A stretch of 64,000 bases of DNA from Pseudomonas sp. FP453 (GCF_030687495.1 NZ_CP117435.1:4840501-4904500); one strand, 5' to 3'. Positions 7,729-16,791 are shown, numbered from the stretch's first letter. The notes: a model not told the origin generated them from the letters alone. A program made the numbers and translations.

Positions 7729-8937
7729 TCAAGGCTTCTTGCGACCAAAACCAGGACGCTGACCCGAACCGGCCGGGGCGCCACGGCGCTTGCCCGACGG
7801 CTCGTCCGCGACCAGTTTCGGGCCAGGGCGCTTGTTCGCCGCTGGCTTGGCTGGACGCTTGGTGCTGGCGTTGTCGGCCGGGCGCTCGGCCTCACCACGG
7901 TTGCTGCGACCACCGGCCGGGGCCGGACGCGGCGTGCGTGGAGCACGTTCGCCTTCCTGGCGCGATGGCGCGGTTGGACGACGCTCGCCTTCGATGTGCG
8001 GTTGGCGGGAAATACGCCCGCCCGTGGCCGGCGCATCCAGCGCCGGGCGCACGGTCCGCGCAACGCGCTCGGTACGCGCAACAGGACGCGACGATTTACG
8101 CTGCATACGCTCAAGCTTGTCTTTGCTCTTGGCGTTCATCTGCGGCATGGCCACCGGCGTCAGGCCCACTTCGGCACTGAGGATGTCGACTTCGTACTGG
8201 CTCATTTCGCGCCAGCGGCCCATCGGCAGGTCGGAGTTCAGGAACACCGGGCCGAAACGCACGCGCTTCAGGCGGCTGACCACCAGGCCCTGGGATTCCC
8301 ACAGGCGACGGACTTCACGGTTACGACCTTCCATCACCACGCAGTGGTACCAGTGGTTGAAACCTTCGCCGCCTGGCGCCTGCTTGATGTCGGTGAACTT
8401 GGCCGGGCCGTCTTCCAGCACCACGCCGGCTTTCAAGCGCTCGATCATCTCGTCATCGACTTCGCCACGTACACGCACGGCGTATTCGCGGTCCATCTCG
8501 TAGGACGGGTGCATCAGGCGGTTGGCCAGTTCACCGTCGGTGGTGAACATCAGCAAGCCGGTGGTGTTGATGTCGAGGCGACCGATGTTGATCCAGCGGC
8601 CTTCTTTGGGCTTAGGCATCTTGTCGAACACGGTCGGACGGCCTTCCGGGTCGTCACGGGTGCAGATCTCGCCATCGGGCTTGTTGTACATGATCACGCG
8701 GCGCACCGATTCGGCGGCCTCTTCACGCTTGATGACCTTGCCATCGATGGTGATTGCATCGTGCAGGTCGACGCGCTGGCCGAGGGTGGCCTCGACGCCG
8801 TTGACCTTGATGCGCTTCTGGGTGATCCAGGCTTCGACGTCGCGGCGCGAGCCCACGCCGATACGCGCCAGCACCTTTTGCAGTTTTTCACCTGCTGGGC
8901 CGATTTCCTGGCTGTCGTTCTGGTCTTTGTCGTTCAT
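7729..8937 (-). CDS. rluB: 23S rRNA pseudouridine(2605) synthase RluB
   Basis: Isomerises U2605 of 23S rRNA. Order: S4-like RNA-binding domain (EKLQKVLARIGVGSRRDVEAWI, residues ~17-75), then an RsuA-family catalytic domain with GRLDINTTGLLMFTTDGELA, whose Asp is the catalytic residue. The last ~150 residues are a basic, Arg/Pro/Gly-rich disordered tail, longer than the E. coli enzyme and usual in pseudomonads. The ATG at 8937 has GGAGGTG before it; the open frame further upstream is not used. It is the last gene of the rnm-yciO-scpA-scpB-rluB group and is followed by a terminator. Confidence 0.94.
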   Translation of the reverse strand: MNDKDQNDSQEIGPAGEKLQKVLARIGVGSRRDVEAWITQKRIKVNGVEATLGQRVDLHDAITIDGKVIKREEAAESVRRVIMYNKPDGEICTRDDPEGRPTVFDKMPKPKEGRWINIGRLDINTTGLLMFTTDGELANRLMHPSYEMDREYAVRVRGEVDDEMIERLKAGVVLEDGPAKFTDIKQAPGGEGFNHWYHCVVMEGRNREVRRLWESQGLVVSRLKRVRFGPVFLNSDLPMGRWREMSQYEVDILSAEVGLTPVAMPQMNAKSKDKLERMQRKSSRPVARTERVARTVRPALDAPATGGRISRQPHIEGERRPTAPSRQEGERAPRTPRPAPAGGRSNRGEAERPADNASTKRPAKPAANKRPGPKLVADEPSGKRRGAPAGSGQRPGFGRKKP

Positions 8938-9120
8938 CTTAAGCACCTCCCGGTGGGTCGATTCAGGCGTGGCCCGAAGAGTGTTGAAAGCAGGGTCTTG
9001 GCCGAAGAGGTCGGCGAAGGGTCGCGAATCATACGCGTATGGCGCGCATTGCGCATCAGAGACTAGTTGATAAGCCTCAAGTCGTTCACTTTTCCGCCGA
9101 CCGGTGCCGCCCTCCATCCT

Positions 9121-9136
9121 TGTGGGAGCTCCCACA
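9121..9136. repeat. collapsed REP remnant, 16-bp palindrome
   Basis: TGTGGGAGCTCCCACA is a perfect palindrome made of the two outer ends of a REP pair with the core and loop gone. It lies in the 227-base gap between scpB and rluB. Confidence 0.6.
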
Positions 9137-9164
9137 GGGGTTCAGCAGTGTTTGCCGGATTGGG

Positions 9165-10085
9165 TCAGTCTTCGAACTCGCGTCGTTCAGCTTCGATGGC
9201 TTCAGCCAGTGCACGGGCTTCGGCTTCTTCGTCGCTCAGGGCCGGCTGTTCGAGGGCGGCGACGGCGGCCAGGAGTTTTTCGCGGGCTTCGGCCACACCG
9301 AGAATATCTTCTTCGGGTTCAGGCTCTGGCTCGGGCTCAACGTTTTCAAGGGCCTCAGGCTCGACGGCACCATCACGCAGCAAGTCATCAAAGTCAGTCT
9401 TGATGCCCTGCTCCATGTCATCCAATTCCAGCAACAAGGTGTGGAAACTGGTTTCGTCCTTCGGCTCTTCCGGCTCGGCGCTGGCATCCGCCAGCTCTTG
9501 CAGGCTGGCGGGCACCGGCGCGTCGTCGAAGTCCAGCACCGGGTCTGGCTCCATCTCGCGCAACTCGGCCAGCGGCGGCAAGTCGTCGAGGTTTTTCAGG
9601 TTGAAGTGGTCAAGAAACACCTTGGTGGTGGCAAACATCGCCGGCTTACCGGGCACGTCACGGTAACCAACGATGCGAATCCACTCGCGCTCCAGCAGGG
9701 TCTTGACGATATGACTGTTGACCGCCACACCCCGCACGTCCTCGATCTCGCCCCGGGTGATCGGCTGGCGATAGGCGATCAGCGCCATGGTCTCCAGCAT
9801 CGCCCGCGAATAACGCTGCGGGCGCTCTTCCCACAAGCGGCCGACCCATGGGGAAAATTTCTCACGGATCTGCAGGCGATAGCCCGACGCCACTTCCCGC
9901 AGCTCAAAGGCGCGGCCGTCGCAGGACTTGCGCAGGATCTCCAGCGCCTTCTTGAACACCGGCGGCTCGGGGCGTTCGGCTTCTTCAAAGAGTTCGAACA
10001 GGCGTTCCAGGGATTGCGGCTTGCCCGAGGCCAGTAGAAACGCCTCCAGCAACGGGGCCAGTTCGCGGGGTTCAGTCAGATTCAT
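9165..10085 (-). CDS. scpB: segregation and condensation protein B
   Basis: Partner of ScpA and SMC/MksB in chromosome condensation. It has two winged-helix domains in the first ~190 residues (LLEAFLLASGKPQSLERL; ETMALIAYRQPITRGEIEDVRGV; LLEREWIRIVGYRDVPGKPAMFATT). An acidic Glu/Pro-rich C-terminal extension of ~110 residues (EPEPEPEPEEDILGVAEARE) follows, beyond the length of short ScpB proteins. The gene starts 12 bases after the scpA stop, so the two are co-translated. It belongs to the rnm-to-rluB operon. Confidence 0.93.
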   Translation of the reverse strand: MNLTEPRELAPLLEAFLLASGKPQSLERLFELFEEAERPEPPVFKKALEILRKSCDGRAFELREVASGYRLQIREKFSPWVGRLWEERPQRYSRAMLETMALIAYRQPITRGEIEDVRGVAVNSHIVKTLLEREWIRIVGYRDVPGKPAMFATTKVFLDHFNLKNLDDLPPLAELREMEPDPVLDFDDAPVPASLQELADASAEPEEPKDETSFHTLLLELDDMEQGIKTDFDDLLRDGAVEPEALENVEPEPEPEPEEDILGVAEAREKLLAAVAALEQPALSDEEAEARALAEAIEAERREFED

Positions 10086-10097
10086 CGATTCAGCTCT

Positions 10098-10916
10098 TTA
10101 TTCGGCTCGCGCCCGCACGTGGATAGCCGCAAAAGGCTCATTCTGGACCAGCTCGACCAAGGATTCCTTGACCAGTTCAAGCACCGCCATAAAGGTCACC
10201 ACTACCCCCAGGCGCCCTTCTTCTTTGGTGAACAGCTCGACAAACGGCACGAAACCACCGCCCTTGAGGCGTTCCAGCACATCGCTCATGCGCTCGCGGG
10301 TCGACAGCGCCTCGCGGCTGACCTGGTGGCTCTCAAACATATCGCCACGGCGCAGCACCTCGGCCATGGACATCAGCAGTTCTTCCAGGCTCACATCCGG
10401 CAACAACTTGCGCGCGCGGGCCTCGGGGGCATCCAGCTTGGGCACCACCACATCGCGGCCGACGCGGCTCAAGCCATCGATACCTTCGGCAGCCGCCTTG
10501 AAGCGCTCGTACTCTTGCAGGCGGCGGATCAGCTCGGCGCGCGGGTCGTCTTCCTCGGCTTCCACCGTCTCCGAACGCGGCAGCAGCATGCGCGACTTGA
10601 TCTCGGCGAGCATGGCGGCCATCACCAGGTACTCGGCGGCCAGTTCCAGGCGCACCGACTGCATCAATTCCACATAGCCCATGTACTGGCGGGTGATTTC
10701 CGCCACCGGGATGTCGAGGATGTTGATGTTCTGCTTGCGGATCAGGTACAGCAGCAAGTCCAGCGGGCCTTCGAAGGCTTCGAGGAAGACTTCCAGCGCA
10801 TCCGGCGGAATGTACAGGTCCAGCGGCATTTCCAGCACGGCCTGGCCATACACCATGGCAAACGGCAGTTCCTGCTGGGCGCCGGCCTGGCTATCGACGG
10901 TTTCCACGGCGGACAT
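10098..10916 (-). CDS. scpA: segregation and condensation protein A (kleisin)
   Basis: Kleisin subunit bridging SMC heads. It carries the family hallmarks FEGPLDLLLYLIRKQNINILDIPVAEIT in the N-terminal domain and AAEYLVMAAMLAEIKSRMLLP, with a C-terminal winged helix (VVTFMAVLELVKESLVELVQ). The 272-aa length is normal for Pseudomonas. The first ~30 residues (MSAVETVDSQAGAQQEL) are a flexible lead. Its ATG directly abuts the stop of the upstream yciO-like gene, so translational coupling is likely. Confidence 0.95.
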   Translation of the reverse strand: MSAVETVDSQAGAQQELPFAMVYGQAVLEMPLDLYIPPDALEVFLEAFEGPLDLLLYLIRKQNINILDIPVAEITRQYMGYVELMQSVRLELAAEYLVMAAMLAEIKSRMLLPRSETVEAEEDDPRAELIRRLQEYERFKAAAEGIDGLSRVGRDVVVPKLDAPEARARKLLPDVSLEELLMSMAEVLRRGDMFESHQVSREALSTRERMSDVLERLKGGGFVPFVELFTKEEGRLGVVVTFMAVLELVKESLVELVQNEPFAAIHVRARAE

Positions 10917-11546
10917 TCAGGCCTCGACCATGAACGGCGCCGGATCGCCGCAACCGACGCGGATCACTTCCGGCTCGCCATCGGCCAGGTTGATCACGGT
11001 GGAGGCCTTGTTGCCGCCGAAACCACCGTCGATGATCAGGTCGACCTGTTTTTCCAGGAGCTGGCGCATTTCGTACGGATCTTCCAGCGGCTCGCTGTCA
11101 CCGGGCATGATCAGCGACACGCTCATCAGCGGTTCGCCCAGCTCCGCCAGCAACGCCAGGGCGATGGGATGCTCGGGCACCCGCAGGCCGATGGTGCGTT
11201 TCTTCGGGTGCAGCAACAGGCGCGGCACTTCGCGGGTGGCGTTGAGAATAAAGGTGTAGGGGCCCGGCGTGTGCGCCTTGAGCAGGCGGAAGGTGCCGGT
11301 GTCGACCTTGGCGAACAGGCCCAACTGGGACAGGTCGCTGCAGATCAGCGCGAAGTTGTGCTTGTCGTCCAATTGACGCAAGCGTCGTACACGCTCGACC
11401 GCGCCCTTGTCGCCGATCTGGCAACCGATGGCGTAGGACGAGTCCGTTGGATAGATCACCACGCCACCGGCGCGAATGATCTCCACGGCCTGTTTGATCA
11501 GGCGCGCCTGGGGGTTCTCCGGGTGAATCTGGAAGAATTGACTCAC
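10917..11546 (-). CDS. yciO: YciO/Sua5/YrdC-family protein
   Basis: A 209-aa member of the YrdC double-stranded-RNA-binding fold. Visible are VIYPTDSSYAIGCQIGDKGAVERVRRLRQLDDKHNFALIC, the KxR..SxxN-type nucleotide pocket and VSLIMPGD. YrdC/TsaC makes threonylcarbamoyl-AMP for the tRNA t6A37 modification; YciO is a paralogue whose role is less sure, and it sits in this same yciV-yciO context in enterics. The start is the GTG at 11546 with AGGTAG upstream. The longer open frame has no support. Confidence 0.88.
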   Translation of the reverse strand: MSQFFQIHPENPQARLIKQAVEIIRAGGVVIYPTDSSYAIGCQIGDKGAVERVRRLRQLDDKHNFALICSDLSQLGLFAKVDTGTFRLLKAHTPGPYTFILNATREVPRLLLHPKKRTIGLRVPEHPIALALLAELGEPLMSVSLIMPGDSEPLEDPYEMRQLLEKQVDLIIDGGFGGNKASTVINLADGEPEVIRVGCGDPAPFMVEA

Positions 11547-11559
11547 GTGTTCTACCTGT

Positions 11560-12423
11560 TCAGACGGTGGCAGTAATGGGGTCATGCTTGAATCGCCCCG
11601 ACAAGAGCGGCAGGTCTTCAGGTACCTGGCGATACTCGCCGATTTCGGACCACCCACCTGGGCCATGAAAATCACTGCCGGCGCTGACCAGCAGACCAAA
11701 TTCGCGGGCAAGAATAGCCAGGCTGCCGACCTGTTCAGCGGGTTGATGCCCATTGACCACTTCGATCGCGTGGCCGCCCGCTCCAATATAGTCGCTGATC
11801 AGCTTGCGACGCTTGCTGCGGGTGAAATCGTAATGCCACGGGTGCGCCAGGCTGACCCAGGCCCCGGCGGCGCGCAAGGTGGCGACGGTGTCTTCGAGGG
11901 TCGGCCAGTGTTGCTTGACGTCACCCAGCTTGCCGGCGCCCAGCCATTTGCGGAAGGCCTCGGCGCGGTCCTTGACGAACCCCTCGCGCACCATCCAATC
12001 GGCGAAGTGCGGGCGGGCCGGGGCGTTGCCGCTGTCACCGAGTTCCTGCTGGATCGCCCGGGCGCCGTCGAGGGCGTTGGGCATGCCCTTGAGGCTGAGT
12101 TTGCGGCTGATTTCTTCGGAGCGCAGCCAGCGGCCATCGTGCAAAGCGGCGATGGCGGCCACCAGCGGCGCGGCCGTCTGGTCGAAACCGTAGCCGAGCA
12201 CATGAATGGTGGCGCCGCCCCAGGTGCAGGACAATTCCACGCCGTTGACCAGTTGCATGCCCAGGGCCTGCGCGGCTTCGCGAGCTTCGTCGAGGCCTTC
12301 GAGGGTGTCGTGGTCGGTCAACGCCAGGACTCGCACGCCTTTTTCAAACGCACGCGCAACCAGTACCGCGGGCGCCAGGGCGCCGTCGGAGGCCGTGCTG
12401 TGGCAGTGCAAATCAACATTCAC
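11560..12423 (-). CDS. rnm: PHP-domain phosphoesterase (RNase AM / YciV)
   Basis: Polymerase-and-histidinol-phosphatase fold with the metal ligands visible: DLHCHSTASDG, LTDHDTLEG, NGVELS, HVLGYG, LAHPWHYDF and SDFHGPGG. E. coli YciV (RNase AM) removes nucleotides 5'-3' from short RNAs and matures rRNA 5' ends; related enzymes hydrolyse 3',5'-nucleoside bisphosphates. The GTG at 12423 (MNVDLHCHS) is chosen because the motif starts there and GAGG lies upstream. It leads the minus-strand operon and is divergent from yciB across an 87-base gap. Confidence 0.9.
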   Translation of the reverse strand: MNVDLHCHSTASDGALAPAVLVARAFEKGVRVLALTDHDTLEGLDEAREAAQALGMQLVNGVELSCTWGGATIHVLGYGFDQTAAPLVAAIAALHDGRWLRSEEISRKLSLKGMPNALDGARAIQQELGDSGNAPARPHFADWMVREGFVKDRAEAFRKWLGAGKLGDVKQHWPTLEDTVATLRAAGAWVSLAHPWHYDFTRSKRRKLISDYIGAGGHAIEVVNGHQPAEQVGSLAILAREFGLLVSAGSDFHGPGGWSEIGEYRQVPEDLPLLSGRFKHDPITATV

Positions 12424-12510
12424 GGGGATGTGTAACCTCAAGTCAGCTGGCGCTTTCGCTACCTAGGATGTTTGTTATTATGCCGCCACATCCAGCTTCT
12501 GGCTCTTACT

Positions 12511-13107
12511 GTGAAACAATTCATCGACTTCATCCCGCTGTTGCTGTTTTTCATCGTTACCAAAATCGACCCCCGGGTCATCGATATCGCCGGCCACCCG
12601 GTGTCCTTCGGAGGCATCTACAGCGCCACCGCCGTCCTGATCATCAGTTCCATCGTCGTCTACGGCGCCATCTTCATCTCCCAGCGCAAGCTGGAAAAAA
12701 GCCAATGGCTGACCCTGGTCGCCTGCCTGGTCTTCGGCGGCCTGACCCTGGCCTTCCACAGCGAAACCTTCCTCAAATGGAAAGCGCCGGTGGTCAACTG
12801 GCTGTTCGCCCTGGTCTTTATCGGCAGCCACTTCATCGGTGACCGCTTGCTGATCAAGCGGATCATGGGCCATGCGCTGACCCTGCCAGAGCCGGTGTGG
12901 ACACGCTTGAACGTCGCCTGGATCGTGTTTTTCCTGTTCTGCGGCGCCGCCAACCTGTTCGTGGCCTTTACCTTCCAGGACTACTGGGTCGACTTCAAAG
13001 TGTTCGGCAGCCTGGGCATGACCGTATTGTTCCTGGTCGGCCAGGGCATCTATCTGTCGCGCCACCTGCATGACACCGCCCCTACCACGCCAAAAACCGA
13101 GGACTGA
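12511..13107 (+). CDS. yciB: inner-membrane septation protein YciB/IspZ
   Basis: Five-helix inner membrane protein of 198 aa starting [14 protein letters not shown], with [24 protein letters not shown] and [18 protein letters not shown] of the IspA/YciB family. It is linked in E. coli and Shigella to envelope integrity and septation. The start is GTG 12511, where the conserved KQF motif begins. yciI follows after one intervening base, an operon conserved in proteobacteria. Confidence 0.93.
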   Translation: MKQFIDFIPLLLFFIVTKIDPRVIDIAGHPVSFGGIYSATAVLIISSIVVYGAIFISQRKLEKSQWLTLVACLVFGGLTLAFHSETFLKWKAPVVNWLFALVFIGSHFIGDRLLIKRIMGHALTLPEPVWTRLNVAWIVFFLFCGAANLFVAFTFQDYWVDFKVFGSLGMTVLFLVGQGIYLSRHLHDTAPTTPKTED

Positions 13108-13108
13108 C

Positions 13109-13408
13109 ATGCTCTACGCCATCATTGCCACCGACGTCGCCAACTCGCTGGATAAACGCCTGAGCGTGCGCCCGGCCCATGTCGAGCGCCTCAAGCAGCT
13201 GCAAGCCGAAGGCCGCCTCGTCCTGGCCGGCCCGCACCCGGCCGTAGACAGCAATGACCCGGCCGACGCCGGTTTCACCGGTAGCCTGATCGTCGCCGAG
13301 TTTGCGTCCCTGGCTGACGCCCAGGCCTGGGCCAAGGCCGATCCGTATATCGCCGCCGGCGTTTATGCCGACGTGGTGATCAAGCCGTTCAAGCAAGTCC
13401 TGCCTTGA
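13109..13408 (+). CDS. yciI: YciI-like protein
   Basis: Protein of 99 aa with a ferredoxin-like alpha/beta fold of the YciI family ([58 protein letters not shown]). It retains the conserved His and Asp (GPHP; ADPY) proposed as an active site; the reaction is unknown. GAGG lies before the ATG, and translation is coupled to yciB. A hairpin follows at 13417. Confidence 0.92.
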   Translation: MLYAIIATDVANSLDKRLSVRPAHVERLKQLQAEGRLVLAGPHPAVDSNDPADAGFTGSLIVAEFASLADAQAWAKADPYIAAGVYADVVIKPFKQVLP

Positions 13409-13416
13409 CCCGAGCT

Positions 13417-13443
13417 TGTGCCGAACCGATTGCGTTCGGCACA
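13417..13443 (+). terminator. hairpin after yciI
   Basis: TGTGCCGAAC / GTTCGGCACA perfect 10-bp stem with a 7-base loop. Only a weak T-rich tail (CAGCTTATTG) follows, so termination efficiency is uncertain. Confidence 0.6.
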
Positions 13444-13515
13444 CAGCTTATTGCTCATTATTCTCGGTAACCTGCCGACAACGTCCTGAATATTCGTGTG
13501 GAATCAGGAGTTCCG

Positions 13516-13923
13516 ATGCGCTTACGTCAGTTGTGTCTGTTGGCAGTGGTAATGATCGGGGCTACGGCCCACGCTGAAGAAACCCCGAATACCGGCAATT
13601 CGACGCCGCTGTCGTTGAGTGCCGGCAGCCAGATCAGCGAGTTGCAGCAACGCTTGAAAGACAGCGAGCGGCAACGTGAAGAACTGAGCAAGCAACTGCA
13701 GAACGCGGATGCCACCCGCGAAAGCGCGCAACTAAGTCGCCTTCGCCAAGAGAACCAACGCCTGTCCCAGCAACTCAAAGAGACACAGGGCGGTGCCTTG
13801 ACCCGTTGGCTGACCGAGCAACAACAGTGGTTTGTCACCGGTGGGGCCGTCGCACTGATCGCCTTGCTGTGCGGGATCTTCGCCAGCGGTGGGCACCGTC
13901 GCCGTCGACAATGGCTAAATTGA
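13516..13923 (+). CDS. secreted-anchor coiled-coil protein, unknown function
   Basis: Protein of 135 aa with an N-terminal signal peptide (MRLRQLCLLAVVMIGATAHA), a coiled coil of about 65 residues (SELQQRLKDSERQREELSKQ onward), a single transmembrane helix near the C-terminus (WFVTGGAVALIALLCGIFASG) and a basic RHRRR-type tail. The plan resembles the C-terminal anchor part of YgiM-type SH3-anchor proteins, without the SH3 domain. AGGAG precedes the ATG. It lies 7 bases before the response regulator, so it may be an accessory of that signalling set. Pseudomonas databases often mislabel such genes as an initiation factor. Confidence 0.7.
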   Translation: MRLRQLCLLAVVMIGATAHAEETPNTGNSTPLSLSAGSQISELQQRLKDSERQREELSKQLQNADATRESAQLSRLRQENQRLSQQLKETQGGALTRWLTEQQQWFVTGGAVALIALLCGIFASGGHRRRRQWLN

Positions 13924-13930
13924 GTGAGTC

Positions 13931-14608
13931 ATGAGCGAGCTGTTACTGATAGATGATGACCAGGAGCTCTGTGAGCTGCTGACCAGTTGGTTGAGCCAGG
14001 AAGGCTTCCAGGTGCGCGCCTGCCATGACGGCTTGAGTGCGCGTAAAGCCTTGGCCGACACGGCGCCTGCCGCCGTGGTGCTGGATGTGATGCTGCCCGA
14101 TGGCAGCGGCCTGGAGCTGCTCAAGCAATTGCGCAGCGACCACCCGGACTTGCCCGTGCTGATGCTGTCGGCCCGGGGCGAACCGCTGGACCGCATCCTC
14201 GGCCTGGAACTCGGCGCCGACGACTACCTGGCCAAGCCTTGTGACCCTCGCGAACTGACCGCGCGCCTGCGCGCGGTACTGCGCCGCAGCCACCCCGCGG
14301 CTGTCTCGACGCAGATGGAACTGGGCGACCTGTGCTTCAGCCCGGTGCGCGGCGTGGTCAGCATCGACGAGCAGGAATTCACCCTCACCGTCTCCGAAAG
14401 CCGCCTGCTGGAAGCCTTGCTGCGCCAGCCCGGCGAGCCGCTGGACAAACAGGAACTGGCGCAGATCGCCCTGGGCCGCAAGCTGACGCTTTACGACCGC
14501 AGCCTGGACATGCACGTCAGCAACCTGCGCAAAAAGATCGGCCCGCACCCGGATGGCCGGCCACGGATCGTGGCGTTGCGTAGCCGTGGTTACTACTACA
14601 GCCTCTAG
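13931..14608 (+). CDS. OmpR/CpxR-family response regulator
   Basis: Protein of 225 aa. The receiver domain has the acidic pocket LIDDD, phospho-acceptor Asp52 (VVLDVMLPDG) and Lys102 (YLAKP). The C-terminal winged helix shows the OmpR pattern (LTVSESRLLEALLRQPGEPL; SLDMHVSNLRKKIG; RSRGYYY). Downstream are a Spy/CpxP-like protein and a histidine kinase, the Cpx layout, so an envelope-stress role is inferred. A REP pair lies between this gene and the next. Confidence 0.88.
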   Translation: MSELLLIDDDQELCELLTSWLSQEGFQVRACHDGLSARKALADTAPAAVVLDVMLPDGSGLELLKQLRSDHPDLPVLMLSARGEPLDRILGLELGADDYLAKPCDPRELTARLRAVLRRSHPAAVSTQMELGDLCFSPVRGVVSIDEQEFTLTVSESRLLEALLRQPGEPLDKQELAQIALGRKLTLYDRSLDMHVSNLRKKIGPHPDGRPRIVALRSRGYYYSL

Positions 14609-14642
14609 GCACTGCACAGCTCTCCTGGGAATACTGGTTTCC

Positions 14643-14729
14643 TGTGGGAGCTGGCTTGCCTGCGATGGCATCACCTGGATTTAACTGACAGACCGAGTTG
14701 CCTGCATCGCAGGCAAGCCAGCTCCCACA
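14643..14729. repeat. REP inverted pair (GCTGGC type)
   Basis: TGTGGGAGCTGGCTTGCC... and its reverse complement at 14708-14729, between the response regulator and the Spy-like gene. Confidence 0.9.
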
Positions 14730-14874
14730 CTTGACCTCATCCGCCTCAACAGTTTTGTCAGCTCCCACCAACCCCCTCTTTACCCAAGCTTTACGCTCCC
14801 CTGACTGCCGCTGACCTTCATCTCCGTAATCTACTCACATCCGGACTCACCGGAATAGAGACAGGAGAATCACC

Positions 14875-15339
14875 ATGCGCAAGACCCTTATCGCTTTGAT
14901 GTTCGCCGCTGCCCTGCCCACCGTTGCCATGGCGGCAATGCCCGACGGCCGCGGCCCGATGGGCGGCCCGGAAGGCCACATGATGGGCGGCCCGGGCCAC
15001 GGCGGTGAACACGGTCCGCGTGGCAAAGGCGGCCCCTTCAGCCAGCTGGACTTGAGCAAAGAGCAGCGCGAGCAAATCGGCAAGCTGATGGGCGACCAAT
15101 GGCACGCTCGCAAAGACCTGACCAAAAAGTACCTGGACAAGCTCCCGGCCGCTGAGCAGAAAGCCATGCAGGACGAGATCGCCGCCGGCAAGCAGAAAAC
15201 CCAGGCGGATATCCGCGCCGTGCTGAAACCCGATCAACAGAAGAAATTCGACGAGATCGTCAAGAAACAAGCCGAGCGCCGTGCCGAGTGGAAGGAATTC
15301 CAGGCCTGGAAAGCGCAACAGCCGCAAAAAGCGCAATAA
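14875..15339 (+). CDS. Spy/CpxP-family periplasmic protein
   Basis: Protein of 154 aa with a signal peptide (MRKTLIALMFAAALPTVAMA), a Gly/His/Met-rich linker (GPMGGPEGHMMGGPGHGGEH) that may bind metal, and a helical LTxxQ-like domain (LDLSKEQREQIGKLMGDQW; VLKPDQQKKFDEIVKK). Spy and CpxP are periplasmic chaperones; CpxP also damps the CpxA sensor. Position between regulator and kinase fits such feedback. A terminator-like hairpin follows, so the spy-like mRNA may be far more abundant than that of the kinase. Confidence 0.85.
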   Translation: MRKTLIALMFAAALPTVAMAAMPDGRGPMGGPEGHMMGGPGHGGEHGPRGKGGPFSQLDLSKEQREQIGKLMGDQWHARKDLTKKYLDKLPAAEQKAMQDEIAAGKQKTQADIRAVLKPDQQKKFDEIVKKQAERRAEWKEFQAWKAQQPQKAQ

Positions 15340-15361
15340 TGCCCACGCGTTGACGCTTCCA

Positions 15362-15389
15362 GCCCAGTGGCCACCGCCACTGGGCTTTT
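15362..15389 (+). terminator. hairpin with T-run between Spy-like gene and kinase
   Basis: GCCCAGTGGC / GCCACTGGGC with loop CACC, then TTTT. It lies 22 bases past the Spy stop and 18 bases before the kinase GTG. Confidence 0.75.
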
Positions 15390-15407
15390 CCTGTTTGAGG
15401 GTTTCCT

Positions 15408-16751
15408 GTGCGCTCATTGTTCTGGCGGATCCTGGCCAGTTTCTGGCTGGCCATCGCTCTGGTTGCCGGGTTGTCGATCCTGCTCGGGCACATGCTCAAC
15501 CAGGACGGCTGGATTCTCAGCCGCCACCCCGGCCTCGCCAACCTGCCCGAAGAATGGGCGCAACTCTACGAATCCCAGGGCGAAGACGCCGCCCAGGAGT
15601 TGCTGCAACAGCGCAAGCGCCAGTACCACATCGACGTGCAGGTGCTCAATGAAAGCGGCGAGCCGGTGGTGCGTGGCACGTTCCCGCGGCGCTCGGCTGC
15701 GTTCGAAGCCCGGCAGAATGACAGCAAAGACGGCCATCTGCCGTGGCGCCGCCTGACCGCCGAGTACACCAGCGAAAAAACCGGCGACACCTACCTGCTG
15801 ATCTACCGCATCCCCCACCCGGAACTGGACGCCTGGCACCGCAGCAGCCTGTTGTGGCCATTGAGCGCGCTGGCGATTGCCCTGGTGGTGCTGACGTTGT
15901 TCAGCTTGCTGGTGACGCTGTCCATCACCCGCCCCTTGAGCCGTTTGCGCGGCGCAGTGCATGACCTCGGCCAAGCCACCTACCAGCAAAACAGCCTGGC
16001 GCGCCTGGCCAACCGCCGCGACGAGTTCGGCGTCCTCGCCACCGACTTCAACCGCATGGGCGCGCGCCTGCAAAGCCTGATCGGCAGCCAGCGCCAATTG
16101 CTGCGCGACGTCTCCCACGAACTGCGCTCGCCCCTGGCCCGCCTGCGTATCGCCCTGGCCCTGGCCGAGCGCGCCAGCCCCGAAGAACGGGAAAAACTCT
16201 GGCCGCGCCTGACCCGCGAATGCGACCGCCTCGAAGCCTTGATCAGTGAAATCCTCGTCCTGGCCCGCGTCGATGCCGACAACGCCAGCGCCGAGGACGT
16301 CGATCTCGACCCGTTGCTCAAGGCCCTGCAAAAAGACGCCCTGCTCAGCGCGCCCGAGCAAAAGGTGCAACTGAGCGGCGACAGCGACCTGCACCTCAAG
16401 GGCTGGCCGACCATGATCGAACGCGCCGTGGACAACCTGCTGCGCAATGCCCAGCGCTTCAACCCAGCGGATCAGCCCATCGAATTGCATGCCCAGCGCC
16501 AGGGCGAGCGCATCCTGATCAGCGTGCGCGACCACGGCCCCGGCGTCGACGCCGAGCACCTGAGCCAACTGGGCGAACCGTTTTACCGCGCCCCCGGCCA
16601 GACCGCCCAAGGCCACGGCCTGGGCCTGGCAATCGCACGCCGCGCAGCCGAGCGTCACGGCGGCAGCCTGATCCTGGCCAATCACCCGGGCGGTGGTTTT
16701 ATCGCCAGCATCGAGCTGCCGCTGGAGCCTGGAGTTGTCACACCGGCCTGA
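15408..16751 (+). CDS. sensor histidine kinase, CpxA/RstB-like
   Basis: Protein of 447 aa: N-terminal membrane helix (LASFWLAIALVAGLSILLG), periplasmic domain ~30-145, second helix (LSALAIALVVLTLFSLLVTL), HAMP linker, dimerisation box DVSHELRSPLARL with phospho-His237, and ATPase N/G boxes (NLLRNAQRFNP; DHGPGVDAEHL; GHGLGLAIARRAAERHGG). The start is a GTG. It pairs with the OmpR-type regulator two genes upstream. The stimulus is unknown; a Cpx-like envelope signal is inferred from the Spy-like gene between them. Confidence 0.88.
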   Translation: MRSLFWRILASFWLAIALVAGLSILLGHMLNQDGWILSRHPGLANLPEEWAQLYESQGEDAAQELLQQRKRQYHIDVQVLNESGEPVVRGTFPRRSAAFEARQNDSKDGHLPWRRLTAEYTSEKTGDTYLLIYRIPHPELDAWHRSSLLWPLSALAIALVVLTLFSLLVTLSITRPLSRLRGAVHDLGQATYQQNSLARLANRRDEFGVLATDFNRMGARLQSLIGSQRQLLRDVSHELRSPLARLRIALALAERASPEEREKLWPRLTRECDRLEALISEILVLARVDADNASAEDVDLDPLLKALQKDALLSAPEQKVQLSGDSDLHLKGWPTMIERAVDNLLRNAQRFNPADQPIELHAQRQGERILISVRDHGPGVDAEHLSQLGEPFYRAPGQTAQGHGLGLAIARRAAERHGGSLILANHPGGGFIASIELPLEPGVVTPA

Positions 16752-16791
16752 TGATCTCTTATAGTGGTCCTTCTCTTACGGAGGGCCTTTG

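Noticed and set aside
8938..9135. N-terminal extension of rluB
   Set aside because: The ATG at 8937 has a strong GGAGGTG site and the S4 domain starts right after; the extension reads low-complexity and contains the REP remnant.
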